From Collybiopsis luxurians FD-317 M1 (lineage: Eukaryota > Basidiomycota > Agaricomycetes > Agaricales > Omphalotaceae): a stretch of 64,000 nucleotides of DNA. How positions within the stretch are numbered: the first letter of the stretch is position 1; each line of letters starts with the position of its first letter. This document shows, in pieces, positions 11,344 to 23,520 of the stretch. The stretch is from assembly GCA_000827265.1 (NCBI GenBank), contig KN834780.1, positions 52,104-116,103 of the forward strand. Reading direction: 5' to 3'. A program made the position numbers and the translations under genes. Under the pieces are notes generated by a model. That model ran no database searches and was not told the DNA's origin. It saw only the letters and a list, made by a program, of their open reading frames with translations.

Positions 11344-12073
11344 ATATAGTTCATTGCTGTATCAAAATCCTCAACTTCAATCTATTCCATCTCAGCAAAA
11401 TATTTTCCTAAAGTGTCTACATGAGCCATGAAAGACCTGGCAGATAGTGCGGTCAGCGACAGCTTCAGTTGCTGTTTCGAACAGCGAAAAAGACAGCCCG
11501 GGAGTGGGAATGTGTGTACAGACTGCGATGCTGGTCAATTGAGCAGCTCACTGGTCTTTACACAGCACTCCCATCCCAGGCTGTTTGCCTGCATGCGGGG
11601 ATCGAACCTGCCGCTCCAGGCATCAGGTTGAAGCACTGAAGCATGGAGCTGGCATCTGCAAATTCCCTTATGCCACGCAAGCAGTATTCAGCAAGGGAAC
11701 TATGATGCTAAACCTCAAACGCGCCGATGACCGCGTTTTCCGATGACAAGCCAATCTTATCTTATTATCTTATCTTGATCTGCCAGCAGTGTGGCTATCA
11801 TAGATTTCTCATGCCAGACCAATCAACACTTCTCTTCATCACCACCTACATATGTGCATGGGGTAGTTCCCAGCTCACTCAAATTACAGGTTAAATCCCA
11901 AATGTAGATACTTACAGGATTCTCCTGAATGTAATCCAACTTTGTTCTACCTTATGACTGCTCAACTGGTCAATCTACCATGCATACCTCGAGCCAATTT
12001 GCATTCTCATTGCGGGGTCAACCCTGAATCTAGATACTTGCAGGGTGAATCCTGAACGTACATATATACTTCT
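11344..12073. other. Non-coding stretch inside the transposon with hairpin and tRNA-like box
   Basis: No protein gene is seen. It holds an imperfect inverted repeat of about 90 bp (11490-11582) and, on the minus strand near 11590-11660, a GGTTCGATCCCC box like a tRNA T-arm. Short segments near 11850-11960 recur near 17350-17560, so part of this spacer is itself duplicated inside the element. Confidence 0.5.
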
Positions 12074-14661
12074 CTAACCGTCAATGTCCATTTGTGCCGC
12101 TTGTGCCTTTTCCACTTTCTCTCTGGCCTCAAGCCATTTGATCCTTGTGATCTGGCGGGCAAGGTGCGTTTTCTGCCTTTCGATAGCTGAAATTGGCACA
12201 ATCCATTGACCCTGGTCATTCTCCCTCCTTTGCCAAATACAGTCTAAGCTCCATGCCATCTCCTCAGCAATTTGTTTGAATATCAGGACTCTGTGGCGTG
12301 GCATCAATTGCGATCCACACCAACTCTCCACAATTGGGACTTCCACTGGGGTTCCATCTGGGTTTGTCTTCTCGCAGGGGATTTTACCGGTCTTGTAAAA
12401 GTATAGCTCCATCAGTGCAGTATTGATGCGACACCCACAATGAAGAAAGCCTTTCCCTGGATCTTTTTTGGCCGCCACGGCTTGCTGAGGTATCCCAGTG
12501 GCCTGATATCCTTTAATACAACCAATTTGATCATTCTGCATCCAGTCTTGTGAGAAGGAATGGGCTAAGCACTGCGTAGTGCCAACTTCGCTTGTCAAGA
12601 TTTGCAGACTCAGGTCGTAGCAGGTTGTAGCCAGCTCTGGGCAGTATTCTGAGACGCTTCTGGCTTTGCTCCTAATGTTTGCAGGGATGGGATTTTTAAC
12701 AGGATTCAAACACCAGTTTTTCCAAGCCTCTAGACCTTTTTCTGCGCGCTAGTGAGCCTAATCTGAAATTTCGATGAATGAACTACATACCCTTCCATTT
12801 CTTTGTCATGGCCTTCTGCGCGCTCTCCTTCCCTGTTTGCATGTGAGAATGGGGCAGACTGCGGATGTAGAGGTACTTACAAGAATACTTCTCCTTGGGC
12901 TTCCACCTCAGCTTTGTTATCAGTTTCTCCTTATTGTCCTCATCCTCATCCTCATCCTTGCTACCATCAACCTCTACGTATTCGGCATTGGGATCAACCA
13001 CATTGTCTTTCACAATGAAGTCATCATCATCTAAGTTTTGGATCTCGTCAGTCGCTTCCATGAATTATGAGTTGAACATGGACGATATGTGCCATCGCTC
13101 TCAGCCTTCTTCCGACTACTTTTACTTGGGCCTTTACCTTTCGCCCCTCTTGATTTTTGGGATTTCAATTTCTTGGTTTTCTTTTGTTCATTGCTACCTT
13201 CTTCAAAACAGGTAAGTCTAATGTTTTCGCACTTAAGATCAATTAACCGACCTGAACTGTCAGGGTCCCTAGGCCGCTTCCCAGTTGAGTTGGCCCTGAG
13301 CTGGCCATCGCTCAATGTTATTGCCTGCCCATCGTCCTGCTGCTTCACATTCCCCTCCTGTTCCAGCATCTGCATCTCCTCCATCTTTGCCTCCTCTGTC
13401 TTCACCTGCGGAAGCACGTGAAGAATTTCAATACCTTTGGCTCATGCTAAGGCAAGCACCTCCTCTAAAGTGGGATTGTCCATTGTCATCAAAACCGTCG
13501 CTGTTGCCATGACACCTAAGGGAGTTTGTTGGAGATGTTCTACAGGGGCGGGCTTCATTTTGTCCTCACAGGCATTGGGAATCAGCTCGGAAGCGGGAGA
13601 TTCAGTAGCGATCCCATCGGCTGCTTGTTTCTCATCGTCTTTACGCATGTCCGAGGTGTGCTCAATAGGTACCGGATGCTCCGGGCCTTCCCCAGCTGCT
13701 TGACTATCAGCAGTGGGTGCCGAGTGCTTCGGACTCTTGTCTACCGTCTGAACAGGAGAGAGTGGCTTCGGAAGAACCTGCTCATAGCCTTTCAGGACGT
13801 CTGAGGCTTCCTCGGTAGCTATTGGGTGCTTTGGGCCCTTCTCTACACTTTGACGTTCATCTCCAGCGGATCCCGAGTTCTTTGGGCCCTCGTCTGCGAT
13901 CCCAACAGGTGAGAGTAGTTTCAGAAGTTCAGGTTTCCAGATACTTTGTGCACTGCTGATATATCCTTCCACTCGACTGTGAGCAGGGTGTTGGCTGTCC
14001 TGTAGGTGAGGGTCCTGCGGGGAGCCAGAGATTGCATGATCCAAATTTGCAATCACCATCGAGGCCTGTCGCTCAGTCTCAAGTATACTCCTACTGACAG
14101 CCCTGGGTGCTGCACGATGGATTTCAATACTACAAAGTCGATATCTTTCAAAAACTTACTGTCGGTCATCAGTGATTGACCCACTTCTGCAAGCGAAGGG
14201 GTTTCTTGAGCTTGTTCGCTCTCTTCAATGCCTCCCCTGTCTTTGTTAGGGTACATAAAATCATGGGCGACTACCTGAGCTTGTGGAACCAAAGCCGAAA
14301 CATTTGGATTGGGTTCAGTATGTGTTGTGAGCCCGTCAGACATCAGTGTCAAAGCTCCTGCGGTACAGTCAAACAACTCAGGCTCGAATGGCATAAGAAC
14401 AGGCACTTACTGCTGCCCGTCCCTGGGTCTTGAACTTCATTGGGACACTTGGATAGTGGCGAAGAGGGCCCTGATATCAGAAGTAGTATCAACAACCACA
14501 GTTTACTCCCAGGAAAACACCTGCTTACGCTTGGGAGCTTCTTCTACGTTCGACCTATTCCAAGCCTCCTGTGCTTCCGCTAGTTCGCCTTTCATCTTGT
14601 CTATATTTTTTTGTCTGGTCCTTCGGCCTGCTTGAGAGGTTGCAGCCGTCAACTCGGACAT
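12074..14661 (-). CDS. Multi-exon acidic/repeat-rich protein of the transposon
   Basis: The likely start is ATG at 14661, reading MSELTAATSQAGRRTRQKN and a Glu/Lys-rich helix KMKGELAEAQEAWN. Coding blocks follow at about 14406-14060, 14059-13442, 13417-13070, 13061-12783 and 12709-12074. The middle has two diverged repeats of about 50 residues (GPKHPIATEEASDVLK and GPEHPVPIEHTSDMRK). A basic stretch EQKKTKKLKSQKSRGAKGKG near 13170 looks like a nuclear localisation signal, and an acidic run DGSKDEDEDEDNKEK follows. The C-terminal 210 residues look globular (ESWCGSQLMPRHRVLIFKQI). Exact splice sites between the middle blocks were not settled. I recognise no family. The charged, low-complexity build suits a nuclear DNA- or chromatin-associated protein, which is inference. 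Confidence 0.55.
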
Positions 14662-15062
14662 TTTTATTTGTATGTGCATGGTAAGTGTTGTTATCTTCTG
14701 AGCAAGTGTATTCCTGATTTCTTCTGTTCAAAGCCTTAGTTTAGCCAAGTCACAATGGGTGATTATCACACTTACCTGTTATTACTACCTTCAGTTGGGG
14801 GTTCAGCACGAGGATGCAGGATTTCTGAGCCAGCAAAAGGATGCAGAGAGGAATGAGTACAGTTGCAGGATGCAGGAAATAACCGGTATTATATGAGCCA
14901 ACAGGCTCCCGCGATGAACGCACAGTGTTTTTTTCCTCATCTGATTTCTGAAAGGGTCAGGTATAGGCGCCCCTCACGAACATAGCCAAGTCGGCGGCCA
15001 TACCGGAATGACGCATGTTGACAATTCCCTTGAAGGCGATGAAGAAGTTACTGAACCTGGCA
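14662..15062. other. Divergent promoter region
   Basis: No gene is seen. It separates the minus-strand start at 14661 from the plus-strand start at 15063, so both genes probably use it as upstream sequence. Confidence 0.4.
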
Positions 15063-16020
15063 ATGTCTACTGTCAATAAGAAGCAGAAAATAAGCAAGAA
15101 GGACACAGATGTTGGTTCGACAGACTCAACAAAAGATACCCAATATTATTGGAGGTAATTACTGCTATACAATTGTTATACAACCACTAACATCCGAAAC
15201 TAGAAATGTCGAGAATTGTTGCACACAAAGCTGTCTTTATGCTTGGAAAAAACAAGCAGAAGAGGGTCCAAAAAAAGGTCCGAGACAGTCTAGGGCCAAA
15301 CAATGTTCGGACACAGGTAACTACATCGAAGTGGCCATTCAGACCGATGACATCCCCAATTTCAATGACTCTGGAACATACGTTGTGTTTTGCAATCTAC
15401 TCGAACTTTCAAATGAGTGCCAACTTTGGTTCGACCGAGTAAATGTCGAATACTCGAATGTTTCCGTCGATACCCTTCTCAATCACATTGTATGAGTGGG
15501 CCAATTGGCTGTACGATTGCATCGCATGCTGGACGAAGACGTTCCCAAAAATGATGATGACCTTTCACAAATCTATGGCTCTGTTTGCGCGATGCAGCAG
15601 GCGCTCGGTTCCTGGAGCTCTGCAATTTTCTTCAATTACTATTCTCGTCTGAGGTACCAGCTCCTGGAGCTTCCTTGGGATGACCTTACTGTATTAGATC
15701 CACTTGGAACTGACGATGATACGACTTGGGTCTACAAAAAGCAGGTCCTCCCTTTGCGTCGAAGGAGTGCAGCAATTATTGAGCAGTGGGGTACAGGCAA
15801 ACCCAAGGACCAGCCTCACAGTGGTGTTCGAGTCTTGAGACAGGCTCAAAATGAGGTCGTTGCAGTGTATACGGAATGGTATAGGTTCTACGACTTCCCA
15901 CAGGATTATTTCAGCTATGGTCCAGACAAAGTGACATTTTTCAAGGAGATGTGCTGTACTGTATGGGCACTTGGCATCACTATTGCCAGAATCGATTACG
16001 GTTTGAGGAATGAGGACTAG
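15063..16020 (+). pseudogene. Uncharacterised transposon gene with one in-frame TGA
   Basis: Exon 1 (15063-15154) reads MSTVNKKQKISKKDTDVG. A 49-nt intron (GTAATT...TAG) joins it in frame to exon 2 (15204-16020). Exon 2 codes IEVAIQTDDIPNF, LSNECQLWF, VEYSNVSVDTLL, then a TGA at 15493-15495, then VGQLAVRLHRMLDEDVPKND and on to a normal stop at 16020. The frame is the same before and after the TGA, and Trp (TGG) would fit there, so this looks like a single nonsense change in an otherwise intact gene of about 300 codons. The C-terminal half is rich in aromatic residues and helices (FFNYYSRLRYQLLELPWDDL). I recognise the type only as one seen near KDZ elements, from recall, and no function is known to me. 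Confidence 0.55.
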
Positions 16021-17685
16021 TGTCATTCCTTATGGCTTTAAAATTTATGATATGTATCCACCAATGGAATTCAATTGATCATCTCCAATATAACCCGCAT
16101 CATACTGTACAAATGGATAGTTCTTATGCAAACATTGCCCAAGTGTGACTGAACGACAAGACGTTGGCAAGCAAGACAAATGTTGGCGAAGGATTGGCGA
16201 AGGGTTGGCAATGAGAATCACAGGTTGGTGATTGAGTTGGCGATGGGAAGGGAATGTTGGCGATTGAGTTGGCAATAGTAGAGAGACATATTTCAATGGT
16301 GGGAGATGCATTCTGGTCCTGAGGTGTTAAAATTGCTTAGAGAGGGCATCATCAGTCTTTTCCCAATCGGCCATGGACAAATCTGCCATCTGGTACAATA
16401 GGCAAGTTTATTAGCACTTACTTGTAACTCAATATTGAGTGTATGTATTAGCGCCGCATATGCCCAACTCACCTGGAGAGTGCTCAGATCGGTCACCACT
16501 GCTCTTGAGCGAGTAGTTCCAGGGTAAAATCTATTAGGGAATCAATGCGTAAGCCATATTTCTTTCAACTCCCTGTACTACACTGTACTTACTTGTAGTG
16601 CAGTATTGAGTGTATGTACTTGTACTTACAGCGCCGCATACATCCAAGTCACCTGGAGAATGTTCAGATTGGTCACCCCTGCTCTCAAGCGAGTAGTTTC
16701 AGGGTAAAATCTACTAAAGAGTCAATGCGTAACTGGTAGTTCTTTGAACTCCCTGTACATTACTGTCGAAACCTTCTAGTCATCACGGTATATTTTGTTC
16801 ATCCACTCCTCCTTTTCCACAGTGTTTTCATGGCTGACAGATTTGTTCAGCTTCTTTACCTGAGCAACAAGTCGTACTACCAAAAATTATTTATTTTGGT
16901 GTTGATCTTCACTTGTAATATCCGGCTTCATGGTATATTTTTGTATAAGCGTATTTACATTTATACTCATGATGTTTACATGCTTGAAATGGCGCTAAGC
17001 TTGCTGTAATAGTAGTAGTTACTCTTGTAGAAAGAACAGCTAAAAAAAATACATTTAATCAGAAAAAAATACCAATGACACAAAGGGATTCGAACCCAAA
17101 CCCCTGGAAAATTTAAATTCAGTAAATGTTAAGTTGAGGGACATCTAAGCCACTACACAATCAACACATGCTCTCTGGTAAAAATGTATTAACCTCAACA
17201 TATCAGTATTCCCTCAGAAAGATGCCGTGCCCTCACACCTTGGGCGCTAAACAACTTGAACCTGAACAGCTACGTAGGCAGTTGTTAATGTACCGTTCAG
17301 TACTTCCTCTGACTGCCATTTAGCACCCACTTAGAACTCCCCGGTGTGGCATCCAATTGAGCATGGGGTAGCTCCCAGCTCCCTTCTGGCACGGGGTAAC
17401 TCCCGAACCAAAACAATTTATGGGTAATTCCCAAAACTTTCCCCAGCTCCTTCAAGTTCCTTCCAGTGTTGTCTATTCACTGCTTTCGATACCCTGAGTA
17501 TGGACTGCCCAGCTCTTCCATGTTATGGGGTCATTCCTGAATGTAGTTCAATCTTAGTATATTTTCTACTCGACTGCAATCCTGGCCGCTCTACCAGTCA
17601 GCATTCTGTCTGTATTGTTGTGGCTACTTTTGTACACGTAAGTATTCCATCATGCAGTATGGCTTTTATTGAGAATGGCATTAAT
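16021..17685. other. Non-coding stretch with local repeats inside the transposon
   Basis: No protein gene is supported. It contains TTGGCGA-type short repeats (about 16150-16280), a direct duplication of about 165 bp (16425-16580 and 16590-16765), and a tRNA-like box B on the minus strand near 17085-17100. Segments around 17350-17560 resemble 11850-11960. Confidence 0.55.
16425..16765 (+). repeat. Tandem direct duplication of about 165 bp
   Basis: The block with ATTGAGTGTATGT, CACCTGGAGA and GCGAGTAGTT ... CAGGGTAAAATCTA occurs twice in a row with moderate divergence and the same order of landmarks. It lies between two transposon genes and codes nothing obvious. Confidence 0.75.
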
Positions 17686-20600
17686 TCATTGGCAGTTCCA
17701 TATACACAGGAACACCCAACAATACAGGATGGCTCGCTCCTGACCCATATAACTGATAGATTTGCGAATGTGAGCCAGCCCGCTGTTGCCGCACTCTGCT
17801 GCGCTTGAGTTAATTTTCGATAGCGCGGGATCTACATCAGCATAAGTCTTCAAAAATGAAGCATTGGAGCATTTAGTATGTCTGGACAAATGGAATCTGT
17901 CTATCACAAACTGCGTGTCCGCGAAATAATCAGGTTCTCGTGTCCAACAGTATGGACCTAGTGCGCATGCGAAGTCATATACTACTTGGTCTGGTGCTTT
18001 AGGCCATTGAGTCACAAGGGCCAAAAATACGTCGTTTTGCCCTTCAGCTATGGGGATGCAGTGAAACCCATAACAAATGCTGTGACTGCACCAACAGGCC
18101 ATTATGTCCCCCGTCAGGCGTTTCTGTGAGTATTCATCATAATATTTTTGACAGGTCACTGATCCCTCCTTGTTCACCTCAGCTTTGCCGTCATGCTTCA
18201 GATGAGGATACACTGGTTGCCGCCGAATCTGTGGAAGCGTATACCAAGAACCCATCTATCTCAATTTCACCCGTAAGCATAGCATAACCAGATATTTGTT
18301 AGAGATGCTGACCTTCTCCCAGTCCTGTATTTCTCCATTATTTTGTGCTAGATGATCCTCTGGTTGCCCCAGCAGTGGAAGCGGTGTTGTATTGGTACTC
18401 ATAACCTGCAATAGGACATCCTTGGCCCTCTCAAACATCCATTGTACGACTCCCAAAATGTCTTCAGAGTATGCCAAGCTTGAAGTACTGTATTCGATCT
18501 CCAGCACCTTATATATTATTGGAATACGGTACAGAGATCGGCCGCTTTTAGGCTCCAGTCGTTCAATGAAACTTGCAAGCACTGCCAGTGCCGGTCAATT
18601 CACAGCCTGTATGGTGGATTCCTCTGCGCTCAGCTACCACGGTCATCAGCTGAATCTCGTCCGACATCATTCTTTTACTATCACTCACCAGCTGGAAGAG
18701 TCTAAGATGCTGGGGATGCGGTTTCCAACTGGAATTGTTGTGTACCACCTGGAAACCCAAAGCCCGACAAAAAAATCTGCTCAAATGTTGATTTACCGAT
18801 GCCAGCCAATGTTCTAATTCCTGGAAGATACTATTCTGGGCATGTACGGTTTCCAGAAGTTGGTCTTTGTTTTTATCGCCCTTGAAAACCTTGTTATCCA
18901 GACCGCTTTGCAACCAGTCCTGCAGCTGTTTGCGCTGTACGGCATCAGCTATCCACTCCTTCTTCTGGGATGGTTTACTTGAGTGTCTAGGCAAATCCAG
19001 ACTGACCGCAGTCAGGGGTTGCAGATTACTGTTGACCTGATTCTGACCAAATGCAATAGATACCCCGTCACATATCAGATTCTTTGGCATCTCTTTACAT
19101 AATGGGCATCCTTTGAAGTCCGAGTGTTTTGGCTCGAGGTCCATGAGTCGAACGCATGAGAACCAAGCCGCTCTAAACAATTCCCCCCCAACGAATGGAA
19201 TATGGTTTGGTTTTCCATACGCCATCTCTTGGTACCTGCGAGTGATTTGCACAATCCAAGGATCTATTGGAGTTTCCGAGGAAGTGAACGCGCTGATATA
19301 CTCGCTTATGAGCTCGTGAGTGAATAGGCGGGTGTTGTTGTAGTTGAACACCCCAATATTCCTAGGATCCGGTTCTATATGTTTCCGACTTGTTGGAGGG
19401 CATCTAGAGCAAATCTGAAGTTCAATATCTACCGTGTATGCCTCTATAGTGGTGTAGAGGGTCGCTTGGCGCACAAACTTGGGACGATCGGGATCATAGG
19501 GTGCGCTTCCTCCATCCCGGCAATTACAGCAGGAATTTTCTTCGAGCCGGAGGAGATCCGGAGGCTTTCTGAGGGCAGGGACTCGGGGCTGGCTATTAGT
19601 TTCATTGCGGAGCACGGCCCATAAAGGTGGGGGTATGGGCAAATGTGAAACTGCCCTGTGATTGTTATAGCTCCTCTGGTTCACTGCAAATACATCAGTA
19701 CAAGTGGGATAATGTATATTGAGGATTCCTCACATATGTCGATGCTCCAAGGAGCCTGATTTCCTTCTTCATCCTCATTCTCACTCTCAAAACAGAGCCC
19801 TCTCATTGACCAACGAGCAGCTGAAATATGCACGCAGCTCGCCCCATCTCTACTACATTTCCATATTCCATCCCAAGAATCTGAGCCTTCATATTTCACC
19901 ATGGCTCTGTGCGCCAGACCAAGCTCCTCATCAGACTTTGCCACTGAAAAATGATGCACAGCGTGCGCGCTCCCAATGTCTGTGATTTCTTTGCAAAACA
20001 TGATAACTTATTCGCATGGTTCTGTATTGACCAATGTGGGCAGCCCAAGTAATGGAAATGATGTACTTCACTTACTGACCACATTGTACATTTCCGAGTT
20101 GTCGCTGAATCCATAAAGCACATAAAATCAGCTATGGATGCATCCAAATTTGCTGGACGGGCAAGTACAAACTGTCCTTTCTTCTGAGTCCAGAAAAGAC
20201 ACATCGAGATGAAACCATTGGTCCTGTATTAAACATGAGATGAGAACTAGTTGAACTATTGAAGAATATAACACACCGTTCCTTCACCAGTCTCCTTGCA
20301 CCACCCCTCTACTGCAAACATCATATGGTGAAGGCAAATGAACCCAACAGATCCAGAGAGAACTGCTTCGACGTAATTAGCAAAGTCGTCATCGGCACCA
20401 TTAGAGATGATTGTGTTCTCATGGAGACTGAAAAATGCGCTAGCCCCACTAGGTTCAGAAGTAGAGATACCAGTTGATTCATGGGCAAAGTCCTCTTGCA
20501 GTATATGCCTGACATCAAACATCGTTGCTGGAGTTTCCAGATAGTGTTGCTGGGGCCCGTCAATATGCTGAGAACTGTTGGGAACTTGTGTGCGAGCTTC

Positions 20601-20921
20601 TAGTGGCTTGGAGTTACTCCCTTTCGTCTGCTTTCTACCACTCAGATTTTGTCTGATAGGGCCATTGACTGTGCATGCTCGTTTCTGGGGACTGTGCACT
20701 CGATCAAGCACACCTGCTCTTCGTAGGGGTCGAATATTGATTTCAAGCTCTTGAGGAGCTTTCTGTCACAGAGGGGCTGGAGATGGGGACCTATTAGCCG
20801 TGCTTCTTCGCATTGTAGGATTCACCTGGAAAAATTGGTCCAAGCTCAGTTGTGGCCCCCACAAATAGGCGCTGATTTTTGGAGGATATAAATGGTCATG
20901 TCTGTCCTTTGATCTCTCCAT
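17686..20921 (-). CDS. KDZ-type transposase-like protein with CxC cysteine clusters
   Basis: This is the best candidate for the mobility protein of the element. Coding blocks run from a likely start at 20921 (MERSKDRHDHLYPPKISAYL) through about 20711-20256, 20204-19896, 20001-19681, 19684-18563 and 18582-18256 to 18255-17686. Cysteine clusters are visible as CCNCRDGG, CSRCPPTSRKH and CPLCKEMPKNLICDGVSIAF. The C-terminal core reads YDFACALGPYCW, then IDRFHLSRHTKCS, then INSSAAECGNSG and IRKSISYMGQERA. In KDZ proteins the Asp of the Y-D-x-A-C box, the H...H..C segment and a later acidic residue form the presumed nuclease site, and all are present here. The final block lacks internal stops. Several introns must be assumed, and the two blocks overlapping near 19900-20000 show the splicing is not settled. 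I cannot tell which CxC subtype it is. Confidence 0.75.
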
Positions 20922-22351
20922 GGCACCTGCCAAAGGAGCCCATGTTAGAAGCCCTTCAAAAAGACAGTCCCCCTGGAAAAATGTCAAATCTCCTACCAAA
21001 ACCACAATGAAACAAGCCACAATTGCACCTCCTGGAAGGAAAAGAGGTCCTCAGCATTGTAAACAGTGCCCAGATTGGCCACTGCGTATGTCCCTCCAAT
21101 GCATTCACAGCAAGGCATACAATGCTTTGGTGAGCTACTTAGCTCGTTCTTAGTCTTAACCATTCCTTAGTTCTTTTTCAGAAAAAGGCAGTGACTGCCA
21201 CAGGCAGAGAGTGTCCTGGTTCTGCATCCGCTGCTGACCTCCAGGCGATGCTCTGCACTCCTCCCAGCAATCTCCAAGCTCCATCCCCCAATGTCAGTCC
21301 ACCAGCCTCTGCCGCTCCTATGCCCAACACAGATCCTCAAGTTGCGACTCCCCCTCATCGAGCGCTGACCACTCCAATGAGTTCACCGGTGAATCTCAAT
21401 CCAGATTCATCACCTCTCAATCCTTTCACTGCGGTATGTACAGCGATATTACAGTGATAGCCAATTCTTAACAAATAGTGTTCTTTACACAGATAGTGTC
21501 CAACTTCGAGACGGTATGCAAAATTCATTTCAGATATGAGGTAACCTGTTAACTGACAAGTTTGTTTCCACAGCCTAGCACAACTAGGTCTTATCGTTTT
21601 GAAATTGACCCTTGTCTCCTGGAACCCGAGTTGGAAGCATCTCCCTCTCAGGGCTCATTGGATGACGCTTCTCAAGCGACTCTTGCTTCCCCCCAGATGT
21701 CCAATACGAGTCCAGAGGTGCAACTTTCTCCCCACCCTACAATGAACATACAATATGGATTTGTTGAGGGCCTAGGCAGGGGTTCTCAAGCTTGGGGTAA
21801 GTATGGTTGCAATCTAAAGTTGGTAAACCTTTGTTATTAACTTTTCGCAGATGTTCCTCAATCCCACCCACTTCCGCAACTTTTACCGAGCTCCAAGGAT
21901 TGTACACATCGCTATCGGCGGTCAATGCATCGGCTGGTAAATCAAGTTAGTCCCAAATTTCTCCAGTCAATATTTCTGGCTAATTGGTCCTTCCTAGCTT
22001 GAACAAATCAGTGCATCCACAGGCTGCTGGATGTATTTTTCGGCCCTCCTGCCAAACAGCCACATGGGGTTTCAACATTTTACCTCCTGTCGATTGCTTG
22101 ACGAACCTGATCATGCTTTACTCGATGACTTGCATCACACCGCGGCCCGGACCTTTTCCTCTCTTCAGATGGCTCATCGAGCTGATAGCCAACAGCTGGC
22201 CTGTGAAGTTCATTCCAGAGATCTTATCATTGCTTCTCAGGAAGTACAGAAAAACAACCTCCAAGCTCAGAAAGATGACCTCAAAAGGGAAGTGGAGCGA
22301 CAGCGACTGCTGTTGGCACAATATCACGGTGTGACCGCTCAGACTGAGTAG
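20920..22351 (+). CDS. Zinc-knuckle-like and coiled-coil protein of the transposon
   Basis: Exons can be joined from GT-AG sites with every junction in frame: 20920-21131, from 21181, to about 21433, a 21-nt microexon at 21494-21514 (IVSNFET), from about 21575 to 21796, from about 21851, and a last exon ending at 22351. The N-terminus is basic and contains QHCKQCPDWPLRMSLQCIHS, a Cys-x2-Cys...Cys-x-His pattern like a small zinc site. The middle is Pro/Ser-rich and probably disordered. The C-terminal part is a heptad-type coiled coil (LQAQKDDLKREVERQRLLLA). Its ATG overlaps the proposed start of the divergent transposase-like gene, so the true start may be the later ATG at 21007. I know no named family. 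A role as partner of the transposase is inference from position. Confidence 0.6.
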
Positions 22352-22358
22352 CCGAAGT

Positions 22359-22490
22359 ATCATATCTTTATCATATCTTTATCATATCTTTATCATATCT
22401 TTCTGCATAGCATGATATGTCTATGCCTATACCTATGTCTATGTCTATGTCTACGCCTATCCTATGCCTATGTCTATGCCTATGTCTATT
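22359..22490 (+). repeat. Microsatellites: 11-bp TATCATATCTT and 6-bp CTATGT/CTATGC
   Basis: About four copies of TATCATATCTT are followed by roughly a dozen variants of a hexamer CTATGY. They lie in the spacer after the coiled-coil gene. The ORF read through them on the minus strand (His-Arg repeats) is an artefact of the repeat. Confidence 0.85.
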
Positions 22491-22683
22491 GTGACAAATT
22501 TGTACAGTGGGAGTGGTAGAAATCGGAACAGTTCTGGTGAGTGTTTGCCTTTTCATTTCATGCAAAATGCCAGTCCGGAGTCAGGCACGGTGGATAATGG
22601 ATAGCAGCATAGATCGGCTCAGGTTGACTCCATAAGGGTCGAAAATTTGGCTATAACTGTCTCGCGGACCAACTTCAGCTCTC

Positions 22684-23294
22684 ATGGAGAACAGCCCTTC
22701 TTCACCGACGCAACACAGTTCAGAAGCTCCTCTGGAACTGTACGAAGGCTTCAGTCCCAGAGTGCTGGGCAAGTTCTTGCCTCGGTTTGTTGGTTGCTAT
22801 GTCACTTTACCCTGTGAAATTATAGAGGTACCATTTCTGACCATCTCTGATAATTGGTTGCTGAATTTACTGCAGGAATCTACAGATAATTTTCAAGTCC
22901 TTACCTGCGATTGTGTACTTGTGAAGGTTAGCTTGGCTGCTGTAGAATGCCGGGTAAGTCTTAAAGGTACTTGTTTTTTCTGGCTTCATGTGCTCGATGC
23001 GACTATTAGGCCGTGACCCGGTTTGTCGAAATTCTTGGTAAATACTGTAGTGATGGTGATGGGCTTCTGGTTGCAACAAGAATCAGAAATATGGGGGAAA
23101 ATTTTGGTGAGTGCAATTGGGGTCCATCATTTTCATTTCAGCTCAAACATTGGAAAGATCTGAAGCAAATGGAACATGTAATCAATCTTATCCACCGGGA
23201 GCCGTGGGCTACAGAGATATTTAACATCCATGCCCAACACGACATTGCAATGATAAAAGAAATGGACAAATTTTTGAATTCGAAATCTTCATAG
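22684..23294 (+). CDS. Uncharacterised small protein of the transposon
   Basis: Exon 1 starts at ATG 22684 (MENSPSSPTQHSSEAPLELY) and ends at about 22828 (PCEIIE). Introns flanked by GTACCA...CAG and GTAAGT...TAG join it to LTCDCVLVKVSLAAVECR and then to AVTRFVEILGKYCSDGDGL, with a final exon to the stop at 23294 coding FSFQLKHWKDLKQMEHVINL. All junctions keep the frame, giving about 170 residues. No motif is recognised beyond a probably folded alpha/beta composition. It is transcribed in the same direction as its neighbours at 20920 and 23521. Confidence 0.5.
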
Positions 23295-23520
23295 ATGCAC
23301 ATCCACCCAATTTGTATTATTACAAAATAAAAAGTTGGTGTATATCCTCTAATGGGCGAGGCGTAAGAATTGAATCCAACTATCGCAATCCAAATGTGAA
23401 CGTTCTTGCATGTCTAACTTGAGTATACGGCCCTTGCGAGGTCTCCAACGATGGAGCAGGCAATGGTTTCAGCCAGAAACTTCAGCCAGGAGCAGCCAGG
23501 AGCCTGGTCATCATCCCTGA

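Noticed and set aside
9999..15495. TGA read as Trp (changed genetic code)
   Set aside because: Intact genes nearby use TGG for Trp and TGA as a normal terminator (for example copies A and B). Nonsense change is simpler.
7235..16020. TET/JBP-type dioxygenase gene, known from some KDZ elements
   Set aside because: I saw no convincing HxD...H iron-binding pattern in a fitting context in any of the element's frames.
22371..22565. His/Arg-Asp repeat protein on the minus strand
   Set aside because: It is the translation of the CTATGT hexamer microsatellite.
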